Under the pieces are notes generated by a model that was given only the letters and a program-made list of their open reading frames with translations, ran no database searches and was not told the DNA's origin. Shown in pieces: positions 7,574-15,124 of a DNA stretch of 35,582 nt (position 1 is the stretch's first letter; each line of letters starts with the position of its first letter). Both the position numbers and the translations under genes were made by a program. Origin of the DNA: Staphylococcus simulans (GTDB taxonomy: Bacteria; Bacillota; Bacilli; Staphylococcales; Staphylococcaceae); the NCBI RefSeq assembly GCF_003043455.1, contig NZ_PZGG01000022.1, positions 1 to 35,582 of the forward strand, read 5' to 3'.

Positions 7574-8770
7574 TTGATTTTCGATTTGGTTTCGACCTTT
7601 GGTTCGGAAATCTTTTTCTTTGCTTGTTCATTTTATATTTTAAGAGAAACAAGCAATGGTACATTATACGGTTTTGTTATAGGTATGATGGCTGTAGTTC
7701 AAATTGTGTTAGGTCCAATTATGGGGAACCTAGCCGATTATAAAAGTAATCGAAAGATGATCTTTATTGCGCAATTATTAAGTGTGCTATCCATCACTGT
7801 GTTTTTAGTGGGGTATCAAAATCATTTATGGGCACTGGTTATTTTAATGATGATGCTTACTGCGACTGATGTGCCAGTAGGTTTAATCATTGAATCTAAT
7901 TTAGCGAAGATAACAGGGGAGCAATTAGAGCGTTTTGTGTCTTTAAGAAATATTGTGATTATGGCCACATCATTCTTAGCGCCAGTAATCGGCGGTATTG
8001 TGGTAGGATTCCTCTCTATTGAACAAATGGGGTATGTGATTTTAGTGACTGAATCACTTGCCATGTTGACGATAGCATTTATACCTTTAAGCAGACATGT
8101 GGAAAAAGAGAACCAAGCTTTCATCAATAACTTCAAAAAAGGTTTTCACTACATATGGGCTAAAAAGGATTTAGCGACGATGGTGGTTTATTTGGCAGTG
8201 ATTAACATTATTTTGTATGCGATACCGATTGGTATTTCAATGTTAGCCATTCAAAAGATGCATGTATCTTCAAGTGCATTTGGATGGATAGAGGCTTCTT
8301 TAACAATCAGCATGGCGTTAGGCAGTATCATTCTTGCGATTTTCCCGCCTAAACAAAATTTACGTTTATATTTAATTGGATCGAGCTACACGATTGCGAT
8401 GATTTTCTTTGCGTTAGCATTGATTACGATGATGGCAATGGGAAATTTAACTGGGGTGTTAGCGCTGATTGGCGTATATATTGTATTAGGTTTCAGCGCA
8501 CAATACAGTAATATTCCACTTCAAATCTATTTTCAAAAACGCATTGAGGAAAGTTATAAAGCAAGGGTCTTCTCTGTCAGCTTTGCGCTCAGTCAATTCA
8601 CCAAACCTTTAAGCATTATGTTCTTCAGTTTTATCCTTGGCTACAACTATACGCTTGTTTTTCTGATTACAGGAATAATTTTCGTCATGATTGTGGTCAC
8701 ATTCACTAAAATTGTGTCTAAAGATGTGTTTGATAAAGGCATCAACACGTCATCAGAAGAAGGGGTATAA
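7574..8770 (+). CDS. MFS transporter, start codon possibly damaged
   Basis: About 12 membrane segments; motif A of the major facilitator superfamily appears as [11 protein letters not shown] in the loop after the second segment. Resembles drug/macrolide-type exporters; the substrate is unknown. The start is odd. The frame opens only with a TTG at 7574, inside the first membrane segment and 25 nt beyond the SD. Upstream codons in frame read CAT AAA AAA GGG ATT CTA TTA TTG. Inserting one G after CAT would give ATG AAA AAA GGG in frame at the ideal distance from AAGAGGTG. So this copy may carry a 1-nt deletion in its start codon (or a sequencing error) and could be poorly expressed. Followed by the DUF2200 gene 32 nt away. 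Confidence 0.82.
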   Translation: MIFDLVSTFGSEIFFFACSFYILRETSNGTLYGFVIGMMAVVQIVLGPIMGNLADYKSNRKMIFIAQLLSVLSITVFLVGYQNHLWALVILMMMLTATDVPVGLIIESNLAKITGEQLERFVSLRNIVIMATSFLAPVIGGIVVGFLSIEQMGYVILVTESLAMLTIAFIPLSRHVEKENQAFINNFKKGFHYIWAKKDLATMVVYLAVINIILYAIPIGISMLAIQKMHVSSSAFGWIEASLTISMALGSIILAIFPPKQNLRLYLIGSSYTIAMIFFALALITMMAMGNLTGVLALIGVYIVLGFSAQYSNIPLQIYFQKRIEESYKARVFSVSFALSQFTKPLSIMFFSFILGYNYTLVFLITGIIFVMIVVTFTKIVSKDVFDKGINTSSEEGV

Positions 8771-8802
8771 TAGAGATAAATATAAGCAGAGGAGTGACAT
8801 GC

Positions 8803-9153
8803 GTGGCAAGACATAAAATTTATGATATGGCATTCGCAAGTGTTTATCCGCATTATGTGACAAAGGTTGAGAAAAAAGGGCGTACGAAAGATGAGTTGCA
8901 TAAAGTAATCACTTGGTTAACAGGATATGATGAAGCGGGTTTACAACAAGTTTTAGATGAGCAAATATCTTTTGAAGATTTCTTTGCGCAAGCACCTGCC
9001 TTAAATCCGAATCGCAAATTAATCACAGGTGTTATTTGCGGTATTCGTGTTGAAAATATTGAAGAGCCTTTAATGCAGGAGATTCGTTATTTAGATAAGG
9101 TAGTAGATGAGCTTGCGAAAGGTAAGCCATTAAATAAAATAATGAGGAAATGA
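8803..9153 (+). CDS. DUF2200 family protein
   Basis: Small soluble protein of 116 aa that matches the DUF2200 pattern from its first residues ([18 protein letters not shown], then KGRTKDEL and ITWLTGY). No function is known for the family. The GTG at 8803 is chosen because GAGGAG lies 8 nt upstream and the family starts with ARHKIY; the GTG at 8794 overlaps that SD. It probably shares a transcript with the MFS gene. Confidence 0.85.
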   Translation: MARHKIYDMAFASVYPHYVTKVEKKGRTKDELHKVITWLTGYDEAGLQQVLDEQISFEDFFAQAPALNPNRKLITGVICGIRVENIEEPLMQEIRYLDKVVDELAKGKPLNKIMRK

Positions 9154-9209
9154 ATTGATGATTAAAACGTTTTCAAGTTTTACAAAATGATGAACTTATA
9201 AAAAATATA

Positions 9210-9238
9210 TTGCAGAATCGTAATCGTTACGATACAAT
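9210..9238 (+). promoter_or_regulatory. thrS promoter
   Basis: -35 TTGCAG (9210-9215), 17-nt spacer, -10 TACAAT (9233-9238), placed directly before the T-box leader. The spacer is almost completely filled by a Zur-like palindrome. Confidence 0.75.
9217..9233. promoter_or_regulatory. Zur-type operator inside the thrS promoter
   Basis: ATCGTAATCGTTACGAT: inverted repeat TCGTAA/TTACGA with a 3-nt centre. The Firmicute Zur core TCGTAATNATTACGA is matched at 13 of 14 specified positions. It lies between the -35 and -10, so a bound Zn-loaded Zur would block RNA polymerase. Known: Zur boxes of this form control zinc uptake and zinc-sparing paralogues in Bacillus and Staphylococcus. That it is used here is inference. 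Confidence 0.75.
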
Positions 9239-9244
9239 GTACTT

Positions 9245-9540
9245 AATTTAAAAACGGATTCGATGAAAAAGATATGAAATACAGGAATTAAGTCAGAGAT
9301 AGAAAGTCGTCGGCTGGAAGCTTTCTAATTACTTAAACTGTGTTTTACTCCTTTTGAGATGTATGTGAAAACATACCGATTAATGACATGTTACGTCATT
9401 CTAATGAGGAAACAAGTAGGGGCTGATAGGAGAGCAACTCTTATCCGGTCTTATTTAAGCACTTGTTTCGAATGTGGGTGGTACCACGAGCATAAACTGC
9501 ACTCGTCCCTGTTATCAGAGGATAAGTGCAGTTTTTTATT
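9245..9540 (+). promoter_or_regulatory. T-box riboswitch (threonine)
   Basis: Leader with the T-box hallmarks. Stem I has an AGAGA-type motif near 9294, a hairpin AGAAAG/CTTTCT (9301-9306/9321-9326) containing GGCTGGAAG, and a probable specifier ACT (Thr) at 9347-9349 just before CCTTTTGAG. The T-box proper is TGGGTGGTACCACG near 9475-9488, with the acceptor-binding TGGT at 9479-9482. It ends in a terminator stem AACTGCAC/GTGCAGTT (9495-9502/9526-9533) and a T run. Uncharged tRNA-Thr should favour antitermination and thrS expression. Confidence 0.92.
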
Positions 9541-9579
9541 GAATAAAACCAACTATTAGAATTTAAGGAGGCAATAATT

Positions 9580-11487
9580 ATGGCAGAACAAGTTATCGTT
9601 ACTTTACCAGATCAACGCAAATTGGAGGTGGCACAAGGCACAACACTTTACCAAGTTGCGCAACAAATCGGCAGCTCATTTGCGAAAAAAGTTGCGGTTG
9701 CGAATGTGGACGGCACATTATATGGTTTGAACGAATACATCGGAGAAGATTGCCAAGTTGAATTCTTGACATATGAAGATGAAAAAGGGTTAGAAGCCAT
9801 TCGTTATACTTTAGGTTATTTAGCAGGGGAAGTGCTTGAAAAACACGGTGCGAAAGTTGCTGGATTTGGCGTGAATAAAGAACAATTCTTTGTGGATTTC
9901 AAACCTGAAGCAAACTTAAAAGCAGCGGATTTAGAAAAAGTTTCTAAAGATATCCAAAAAGCAGTAAGCGCAAATCATCCTATTGAAATTCGTGAATTAT
10001 CTAAATTAGATGCATTAGATCAATTCAGTGAAAATGCCTTTATGCAACACCATATTGAACAAGCAGCAGAACCTGTGAAAGTTGCGATTCATGGAGACTA
10101 CGCAGCAGTCATCGACCAACCTTTAGTGCATAACTTATCTAAAGTGAAAAACTTCAGTTTACAAGCTGTATCTGCGACTAACTGGTTAAGAGATGTGAAT
10201 AACGAAGCATTACAACGTGTTTCTGGCTTCGCATTCGCAGATGCGAAAGCCTTAGAAGACCATCAAGCATTTATTGATAAATATGAACAAGTGAACCATC
10301 GTCGTTTAGGTAAAGAACTAGATATCTTCTCATTCTCAGAATTTGCGCCAGGTATGCCGTTCTATGCGCATAACGGCCAAGTCATTCGTTTAGAATTACA
10401 AAATATGTTGAGACAATTACAGTTTGAAGCGGATTATGAAGAAGTCTATACTCCATTTATCATGGATGAAACATTATGGAAAAACAGTGGACACTGGGAT
10501 CACTACCAAGACAATATGTACTTCACTGAAGTCGACGAACAAACTTATGCGTTAAAACCAATGAACTGTCCAGGACATATGTTGATTTACAAAAATCATT
10601 TACATTCTTATCGTGATTTACCAATTCGTATGGCTGAGTTCGGACAAGTCCACCGTCATGAATTAAGCGGTTCTTTAAATGGTTTATTCCGTGTAAGAAC
10701 ATTCAACCAAGATGATGCACATATCTTTGTACGTCGTGACCAAATCGAATCAGAAATCTTAGATGTCCTAGGTTTAATTCATAAAGTTTATAGTGTCTTT
10801 GGTTTCGATTACAGTATTGAACTTTCTACTCGTCCAGATGACTTTATGGGTGAAATTGAACTTTGGGATTTCGCAGAACAATCATTAGAAAATGTTTTGA
10901 ACCAACACGGCTTTGAATATACAGTAAATGAAAAAGATGGCGCATTCTATGGTCCTAAAATTGATATTCATATCAAAGATGCATTAGGACGTAGTCACCA
11001 ATGCGGTACTGTACAACTAGATTTCCAAATGCCTGAAAAATTCGATTTAACTTTCGTTAATAAAGACGGAGAAAAAGAACGTCCAGTAGTTATCCACCGT
11101 GCAATTTACGGTTCAAGTGATCGTTTCATCGGTATCTTACTTGAACACTTCGGCGGTAACTTGCCATTATGGTTAGCACCTGTACAATTAGAAGTTATTC
11201 CTGTCAATGCAGACTTGCATTTGGCTGCGGTAAAAGACTTGAAACGTCAATTGAAAGCTGAAGGTTTCAGAGTAGACTTAGATCTTTCAGATGAAAAAAT
11301 GGGTTATAAAATCCGTCAAGCACACTTAAGAAAAGTACCTTATACTCTTGTTGTGGGAGATAACGAAGTAGAAAATGGTACAGTTGCGGTAAGAAAACGC
11401 GGTGATTCTGAAGAGACTAGCGTAGATGTAAAAGACTTCATCGAACAATTGAAAGCAGAACGAGATGTTTTGAACTCAGTAGAGTAA
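9580..11487 (+). CDS. thrS: Threonyl-tRNA synthetase with a degenerate editing site
   Basis: Class II ThrRS of 635 aa that charges tRNA-Thr. Order: TGS domain (1-62), N2 editing-type domain (about 63-235), catalytic core (240-530), anticodon-binding domain (535-635). The zinc ligands are all kept: Cys330 (MNCPGH), His381 (DDAHIF), His506 (VIHRAI). Motif 2 Arg359 and motif 3 Arg515 are also present. The editing site is not: the universal HxxxH (HSTAH) reads Y76-TLG-Y80, and residues 61-329 contain no cysteine, so the Cys of the C-x3-H pair is lost too. It should not clear Ser-tRNA-Thr in cis. The protein looks unlike the housekeeping staphylococcal ThrRS as I recall it, so a second, possibly acquired copy is likely. 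Good SD (AAGGAGG). Controlled by a T-box and probably by Zur. Confidence 0.93.
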   Translation: MAEQVIVTLPDQRKLEVAQGTTLYQVAQQIGSSFAKKVAVANVDGTLYGLNEYIGEDCQVEFLTYEDEKGLEAIRYTLGYLAGEVLEKHGAKVAGFGVNKEQFFVDFKPEANLKAADLEKVSKDIQKAVSANHPIEIRELSKLDALDQFSENAFMQHHIEQAAEPVKVAIHGDYAAVIDQPLVHNLSKVKNFSLQAVSATNWLRDVNNEALQRVSGFAFADAKALEDHQAFIDKYEQVNHRRLGKELDIFSFSEFAPGMPFYAHNGQVIRLELQNMLRQLQFEADYEEVYTPFIMDETLWKNSGHWDHYQDNMYFTEVDEQTYALKPMNCPGHMLIYKNHLHSYRDLPIRMAEFGQVHRHELSGSLNGLFRVRTFNQDDAHIFVRRDQIESEILDVLGLIHKVYSVFGFDYSIELSTRPDDFMGEIELWDFAEQSLENVLNQHGFEYTVNEKDGAFYGPKIDIHIKDALGRSHQCGTVQLDFQMPEKFDLTFVNKDGEKERPVVIHRAIYGSSDRFIGILLEHFGGNLPLWLAPVQLEVIPVNADLHLAAVKDLKRQLKAEGFRVDLDLSDEKMGYKIRQAHLRKVPYTLVVGDNEVENGTVAVRKRGDSEETSVDVKDFIEQLKAERDVLNSVE

Positions 11488-11516
11488 GTTTGAAACGTTA
11501 ATTGAATATAAAAAAT

Positions 11517-11560
11517 ACGCATTGCAGTAGAAAGGGTAGCTGCAATGCGTTTTATTTTTA
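11517..11560 (+). terminator. thrS terminator
   Basis: Perfect 11-bp stem ACGCATTGCAG/CTGCAATGCGT (11517-11527/11540-11550) followed by TTTATTTTT. Confidence 0.88.
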
Positions 11561-11583
11561 AGGGTTATTATTTTATAGTTTCA

Positions 11584-11632
11584 TGTGTTTCAATTAAGTA
11601 GTTGAGGGAGCTTAATTGAACACAGGTTTTTT
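11584..11632 (+). terminator. Second terminator-like hairpin after thrS
   Basis: Stem of 14 pairs with one bulged T (11584-11598/11611-11624) followed by GGTTTTTTG. It may back up the thrS terminator or end an unrecognised short RNA. Confidence 0.65.
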
Positions 11633-11832
11633 GACATTTTTATTATTTTTATTAATGAGGGTAGGATTCAGAATGCAGGGCTATTACTTTCTGAATCATT
11701 GTATGGTTTTCAAGATTGAGTCTAAACGTTTTGTTTTGGTCTTTTCCATATATCATGTGTGCGTTTAATCGATGGTTTATATTCAGAGCGACTTAAACTC
11801 TGTTTTATTTGAGTAAGGGTTGTGTTGTAAGT

Positions 11833-11974
11833 TTGAAATAGTAACGTATAGCATAGGAAAGTTGAGGGCACTGCTGGTGGTGATGAATTGTGGGAATTCA
11901 TACAGCAGATAACTATGCATAATTACCTTATTTCAATACTTAGAGCGTTTTAAACTTTTAACGCTGTTTTATTT
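11833..11974 (+). ncRNA. Candidate structured RNA with its own terminator
   Basis: An imperfect palindrome with nested paired arms: 11833-11840/11929-11936 (8 bp), 11841-11844/11923-11926 (4 bp), 11851-11856/11913-11918 (6 bp), 11871-11876/11903-11908 (6 bp) and 11883-11889/11895-11901 (7 bp). Seven bases later a hairpin AGCGTT/AACGCT (11944-11949/11960-11965) runs into GTTTTATTT. The arrangement fits a small RNA with terminator, or a palindromic insertion. I found no convincing promoter. Confidence 0.45.
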
Positions 11975-12319
11975 AACCATCAATCGCTGTTATAGGCATA
12001 CTGATTACTATTTGGCACTTAACTTGAACTTATCGGTTGTTGTTAGGGTTATTGTGTAGCTATGACAGCTTATTGCATTGTTTATGATTTGCTTTTTCAA
12101 TCAAACAGTTTAAAACAGGAGGTTGCAAGTTGATTACTGTCAGCGTTGTATCAGCTTTACGCGTATAGAATGGGCTGTTTTCTTATACGTAAAGCACATT
12201 ATTATTATTGGGCTGAATTCAATAAGCTACTATAGTGGTGAGTGCAGCTTATTGAGAAATTTTTATAGAAATGAATGGTTATTTAATAAGATAAGTTCAA
12301 ATTAATGATATATGGAAAT

Positions 12320-12402
12320 AAAAAAACTCGCTCCTGTTTACATGCATCACCTCCTTGAAAAGTCTTTACGAGTTTCAAAGCGGGTTAGTAAACAGCACCG
12401 AG
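12320..12402 (-). terminator. Large-loop terminator-like element with embedded SD
   Basis: The arms 12388-12402 and 12327-12341 pair at 13 of 15 positions and run into seven T on the minus strand, so they would end the DUF2294 transcript. Inside the 46-nt loop is a perfect 11-nt SD (AAGGAGGTGAT on the minus strand, 12356-12346) followed by ATG TAA (12343-12338). A second 5' partner for the same 3' arm (CGAGTTT, AAACTCG at 12375-12369 on the minus strand) is also present. Confidence 0.6.
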
Positions 12403-12430
12403 TACCTTACACCAATCCTAATCTATTCTG

Positions 12431-12829
12431 TTAAGATTCAATATTACGATCGAATACGAATATTGAAATCACTTCGTCATCTTCTAAATTAACATCTGTA
12501 AATAATTTTACAAATTTCGCGCCTACCAACTCTTCCATTTCTGTAGGTGGATGTTGGTTGTAAAGTTGTTTGATTTCCTCTGTACGTCCGAATTTAAGCA
12601 TTCTTTCGAATTCCTTACTTTCAGTATTACGCAAATAGAAATTCTCAACTTTACTTAGGCTTCCTGTCATATGGGCTACGGCCCAGTTATCTTTGAAAAA
12701 CACTTTGATTTGTTCAGGACCTTTGCCGATATGTTCTTTACGATACGCACGGACAAGGTTCGCAAATGCTTGTGTCTTATTTTGTTTAGCTATATCAATC
12801 ACCTGCTTACTTGAGAAATGATATGACAT
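12431..12829 (-). CDS. DUF2294 / MpsC-family protein
   Basis: A 132-aa soluble protein. From about residue 25 it matches the DUF2294 (PF10057, MpsC) pattern: YRKEHIGKGPEQIKV near the start, a central WAVAHMTGSLS, and the C-terminal FTDVNLEDDEVISIFVFDRN. Known: MpsC-type genes accompany mpsAB, a sodium/bicarbonate transport system, in S. aureus and relatives; the role of MpsC itself is unclear. No mpsA or mpsB is nearby here, so it is a lone copy. No SD is visible before the ATG, and the 330 bp upstream are non-coding, so its start and expression level are uncertain. It converges on the accessory thrS block. Confidence 0.8.
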   Translation of the reverse strand: MSYHFSSKQVIDIAKQNKTQAFANLVRAYRKEHIGKGPEQIKVFFKDNWAVAHMTGSLSKVENFYLRNTESKEFERMLKFGRTEEIKQLYNQHPPTEMEELVGAKFVKLFTDVNLEDDEVISIFVFDRNIES

Positions 12830-13160
12830 ATTGAAGTTCAGGTTGATTAGATTTCAATGTTTTGATACACCATCACTTTAAAGAAAATGAAGCGTGCAGC
12901 AGAATCATTGAAATGATTACTTGTATCAAAATGTCATTGTATGAGAGCATCAGACATTAATCAAGTGTGCAATATTAATTCACCTGTTGTTAATACACTT
13001 GTACTTAATGATAATACTTTTTTTCTTTGATTTAAAGAGGTTTGCTTAAAGTTTTTAGAGTAAAAAGATTCTGACATATCAATATCGCTTTAAAAGAGTG
13101 AAGCAGAAGTGAAAAAGAAAAAGCAGCTTATACTGCGATTTCTTTTATAGCTTCAATTGT
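12830..13160. other. Non-coding gap between DUF2294 gene and tarH
   Basis: No gene seen. It contains a nested inverted repeat: outer arms TTTTGATACA/TGTATCAAAA (12860-12869/12922-12931), inner arms AATCATT/AATGATT (12903-12909/12912-12918). A run of seven T is at 13019-13025. Near tarH a hairpin at 13112-13147 (GCAG/CTGC core, flanked by AAAGAAA/TTTCTTT) is the likely tarH terminator. Confidence 0.55.
13112..13147 (-). terminator. Probable tarH terminator
   Basis: Minus-strand hairpin with a GCAG/CTGC core and A/T-rich flanks, ending in TTTTTCTTTTT. Confidence 0.55.
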
Positions 13161-13973
<813 letters not shown>

Positions 13974-13996
13974 TTAACCTCTATTTACTCTATTAT

Positions 13997-14024
13997 AGTA
14001 TATATTGCGATGCCGAGCGGTCAA
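13997..14024 (-). promoter_or_regulatory. tarH promoter
   Basis: -35 TTGACC, 16-nt spacer, -10 TATACT on the minus strand; a second -10-like TATAAT overlaps just downstream (13997-13992). Confidence 0.6.
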
Positions 14025-14034
14025 AACGCATATG

Positions 14035-14075
14035 AATTCTTCAACGCTATAAATTTTACCATTTCTTGAAGAATT
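14035..14075. repeat. 10-bp inverted repeat in the tarH/tarG divergent region
   Basis: Perfect arms AATTCTTCAA/TTGAAGAATT (14035-14044/14066-14075) separated by 21 bp, placed just upstream of the tarH -35 and before the tarG promoter area. Could be a regulator site; no known motif recognised. Confidence 0.6.
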
Positions 14076-14246
14076 GGTCATTATTTTCGTCGTCAAAGTC
14101 ATTTCTTTACCATTAGTAATGAAAATTATTCCATTCTATATTATAATTACGTATAATGTTGAGATGGATATATTTCAAGCATAGAGAAAAAATTACATAC
14201 ACTTATGTAATGAAATGCGCAAATCGTTTGAAAGCGTGGTTTGAAC

Positions 14247-15050
14247 ATGGGAGCATTAATAACTGTTCTGAAAGAACATATTAAAGGATTTTATTTAATC
14301 CACAGGTTAGCACAATTCGAGCTGAAAATTGCTAACCATAACAACTACTTAGGTATGGCGTGGGAATTAATCAACCCGCTCATCCAAATTTTAGTATACT
14401 GGTTCGTGTTCGGATTCGGGATTCGTACGAACGCACCGGTTGATGGGATACCGTTCATCTTCTGGATGCTTGTCGGTATCAGTATGTGGTTCTTTATCAA
14501 CCAAGGAATATTAGATGGGACACGCTCGATTGTATCGAAATATAATCAAGTGGCGAAAATGAACTTCCCGTTATCAATTATTCCAACCTATACCGTAACC
14601 GCAAAATTATATGGACATTTAGCATTACTCGGGATTATTATCATTTTCTGTATCGCTTCAGGTATTTATCCGACGATACATATTATTCAGTTATTCTTAT
14701 ATGTACCATTTGCGTACATTGCTACAAGTGCTGTCGCAATCTTAACTTCGACTCTAGGTGTATTAATTCGTGACACACAAATGATGATGCAAGCGTTAAT
14801 GCGTGTATTATTCTATGCATCACCAATTTTATGGGTCGCTAAGCCAGGTTCGATTGTACAAAAGATTCTGATGTTGAATCCGATTTATTTCATCGCAGAA
14901 TCTTATCGTGCAGCAGTACTGTATCATAACTGGTATTTTATTGATCATTGGCAATTAGCACTATACAACGTATTTATTGTAGTATTTATATTCTTTGTAG
15001 GTTCCATTCTGCACATGCGCTACAGAGATCAATTTGCAGACTTTATGTAA
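14247..15050 (+). CDS. tarG: Wall teichoic acid export permease TarG
   Basis: ABC-2 type membrane permease (267 aa, about six membrane segments) that forms the teichoic acid translocation channel with TarH. The stretches LAQFELKIANHNNYLG, WELINP, MNFPLSIIPT and C-terminal YRDQFADFM are characteristic of TarG. I use the ATG at 14247; the TTG two codons upstream has no better SD. The SD is weak (GAAAGCG). A terminator follows at 15065-15102, so tarG and tarB are partly separated transcriptionally. Confidence 0.94.
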   Translation: MGALITVLKEHIKGFYLIHRLAQFELKIANHNNYLGMAWELINPLIQILVYWFVFGFGIRTNAPVDGIPFIFWMLVGISMWFFINQGILDGTRSIVSKYNQVAKMNFPLSIIPTYTVTAKLYGHLALLGIIIIFCIASGIYPTIHIIQLFLYVPFAYIATSAVAILTSTLGVLIRDTQMMMQALMRVLFYASPILWVAKPGSIVQKILMLNPIYFIAESYRAAVLYHNWYFIDHWQLALYNVFIVVFIFFVGSILHMRYRDQFADFM

Positions 15051-15064
15051 GATTATTTAAGAGT

Positions 15065-15103
15065 AAACTCCAAGCATGTTTTAGCGTGTTTGGAGTTTTT
15101 TTA
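15065..15103 (+). terminator. tarG terminator
   Basis: Stem AAACTCCAA/TTGGAGTTT (15065-15073/15090-15098) with a further GCATG/CGTGT match inside, followed by a T run. Confidence 0.82.
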
Positions 15104-15124
15104 AAATAAGCAGAGGTGAAAAAC

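Larger units (their letters stand above)
11561..12319. other. Hairpin-rich non-coding stretch
   Basis: About 760 bp with no credible gene (the only frame of 60 codons lacks an SD-supported start and family resemblance). It holds a series of hairpins: 11584-11598/11611-11624 followed by GGTTTTTTG; 11665-11673/11689-11697; a weak terminator-like one at 11784-11802 followed by TTTTATTT; a 104-nt compound palindrome at 11833-11936; a terminator-like hairpin at 11944-11965; 12154-12167/12184-12195; and 12220-12228/12246-12254 followed by a T run. This density suggests one or more small RNAs or decayed inserted elements. Confidence 0.55.

Noticed and set aside
11784-11812. Apparent resemblance of ACTTAAACTCTGTTTTA to the T-box stem I of thrS
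   Set aside because: The shared words are short and AT-rich, and no TGGN/T-box sequence follows, so a duplicated T-box is not supported.
12123-12305. 60-codon frame in the hairpin-rich stretch
   Set aside because: It runs through two hairpins, its composition is not protein-like and it resembles no family; an AGGAGG-like site nearby (12117-12122) is too close to the start to support it.
12290-12349. Possible small toxin (about 17 codons from GTG/ATG on the minus strand after the perfect SD)
   Set aside because: The peptide lacks the hydrophobic segment of type I toxins, and the frame runs through the terminator T run; the ATG best placed for the SD is followed at once by TAA.
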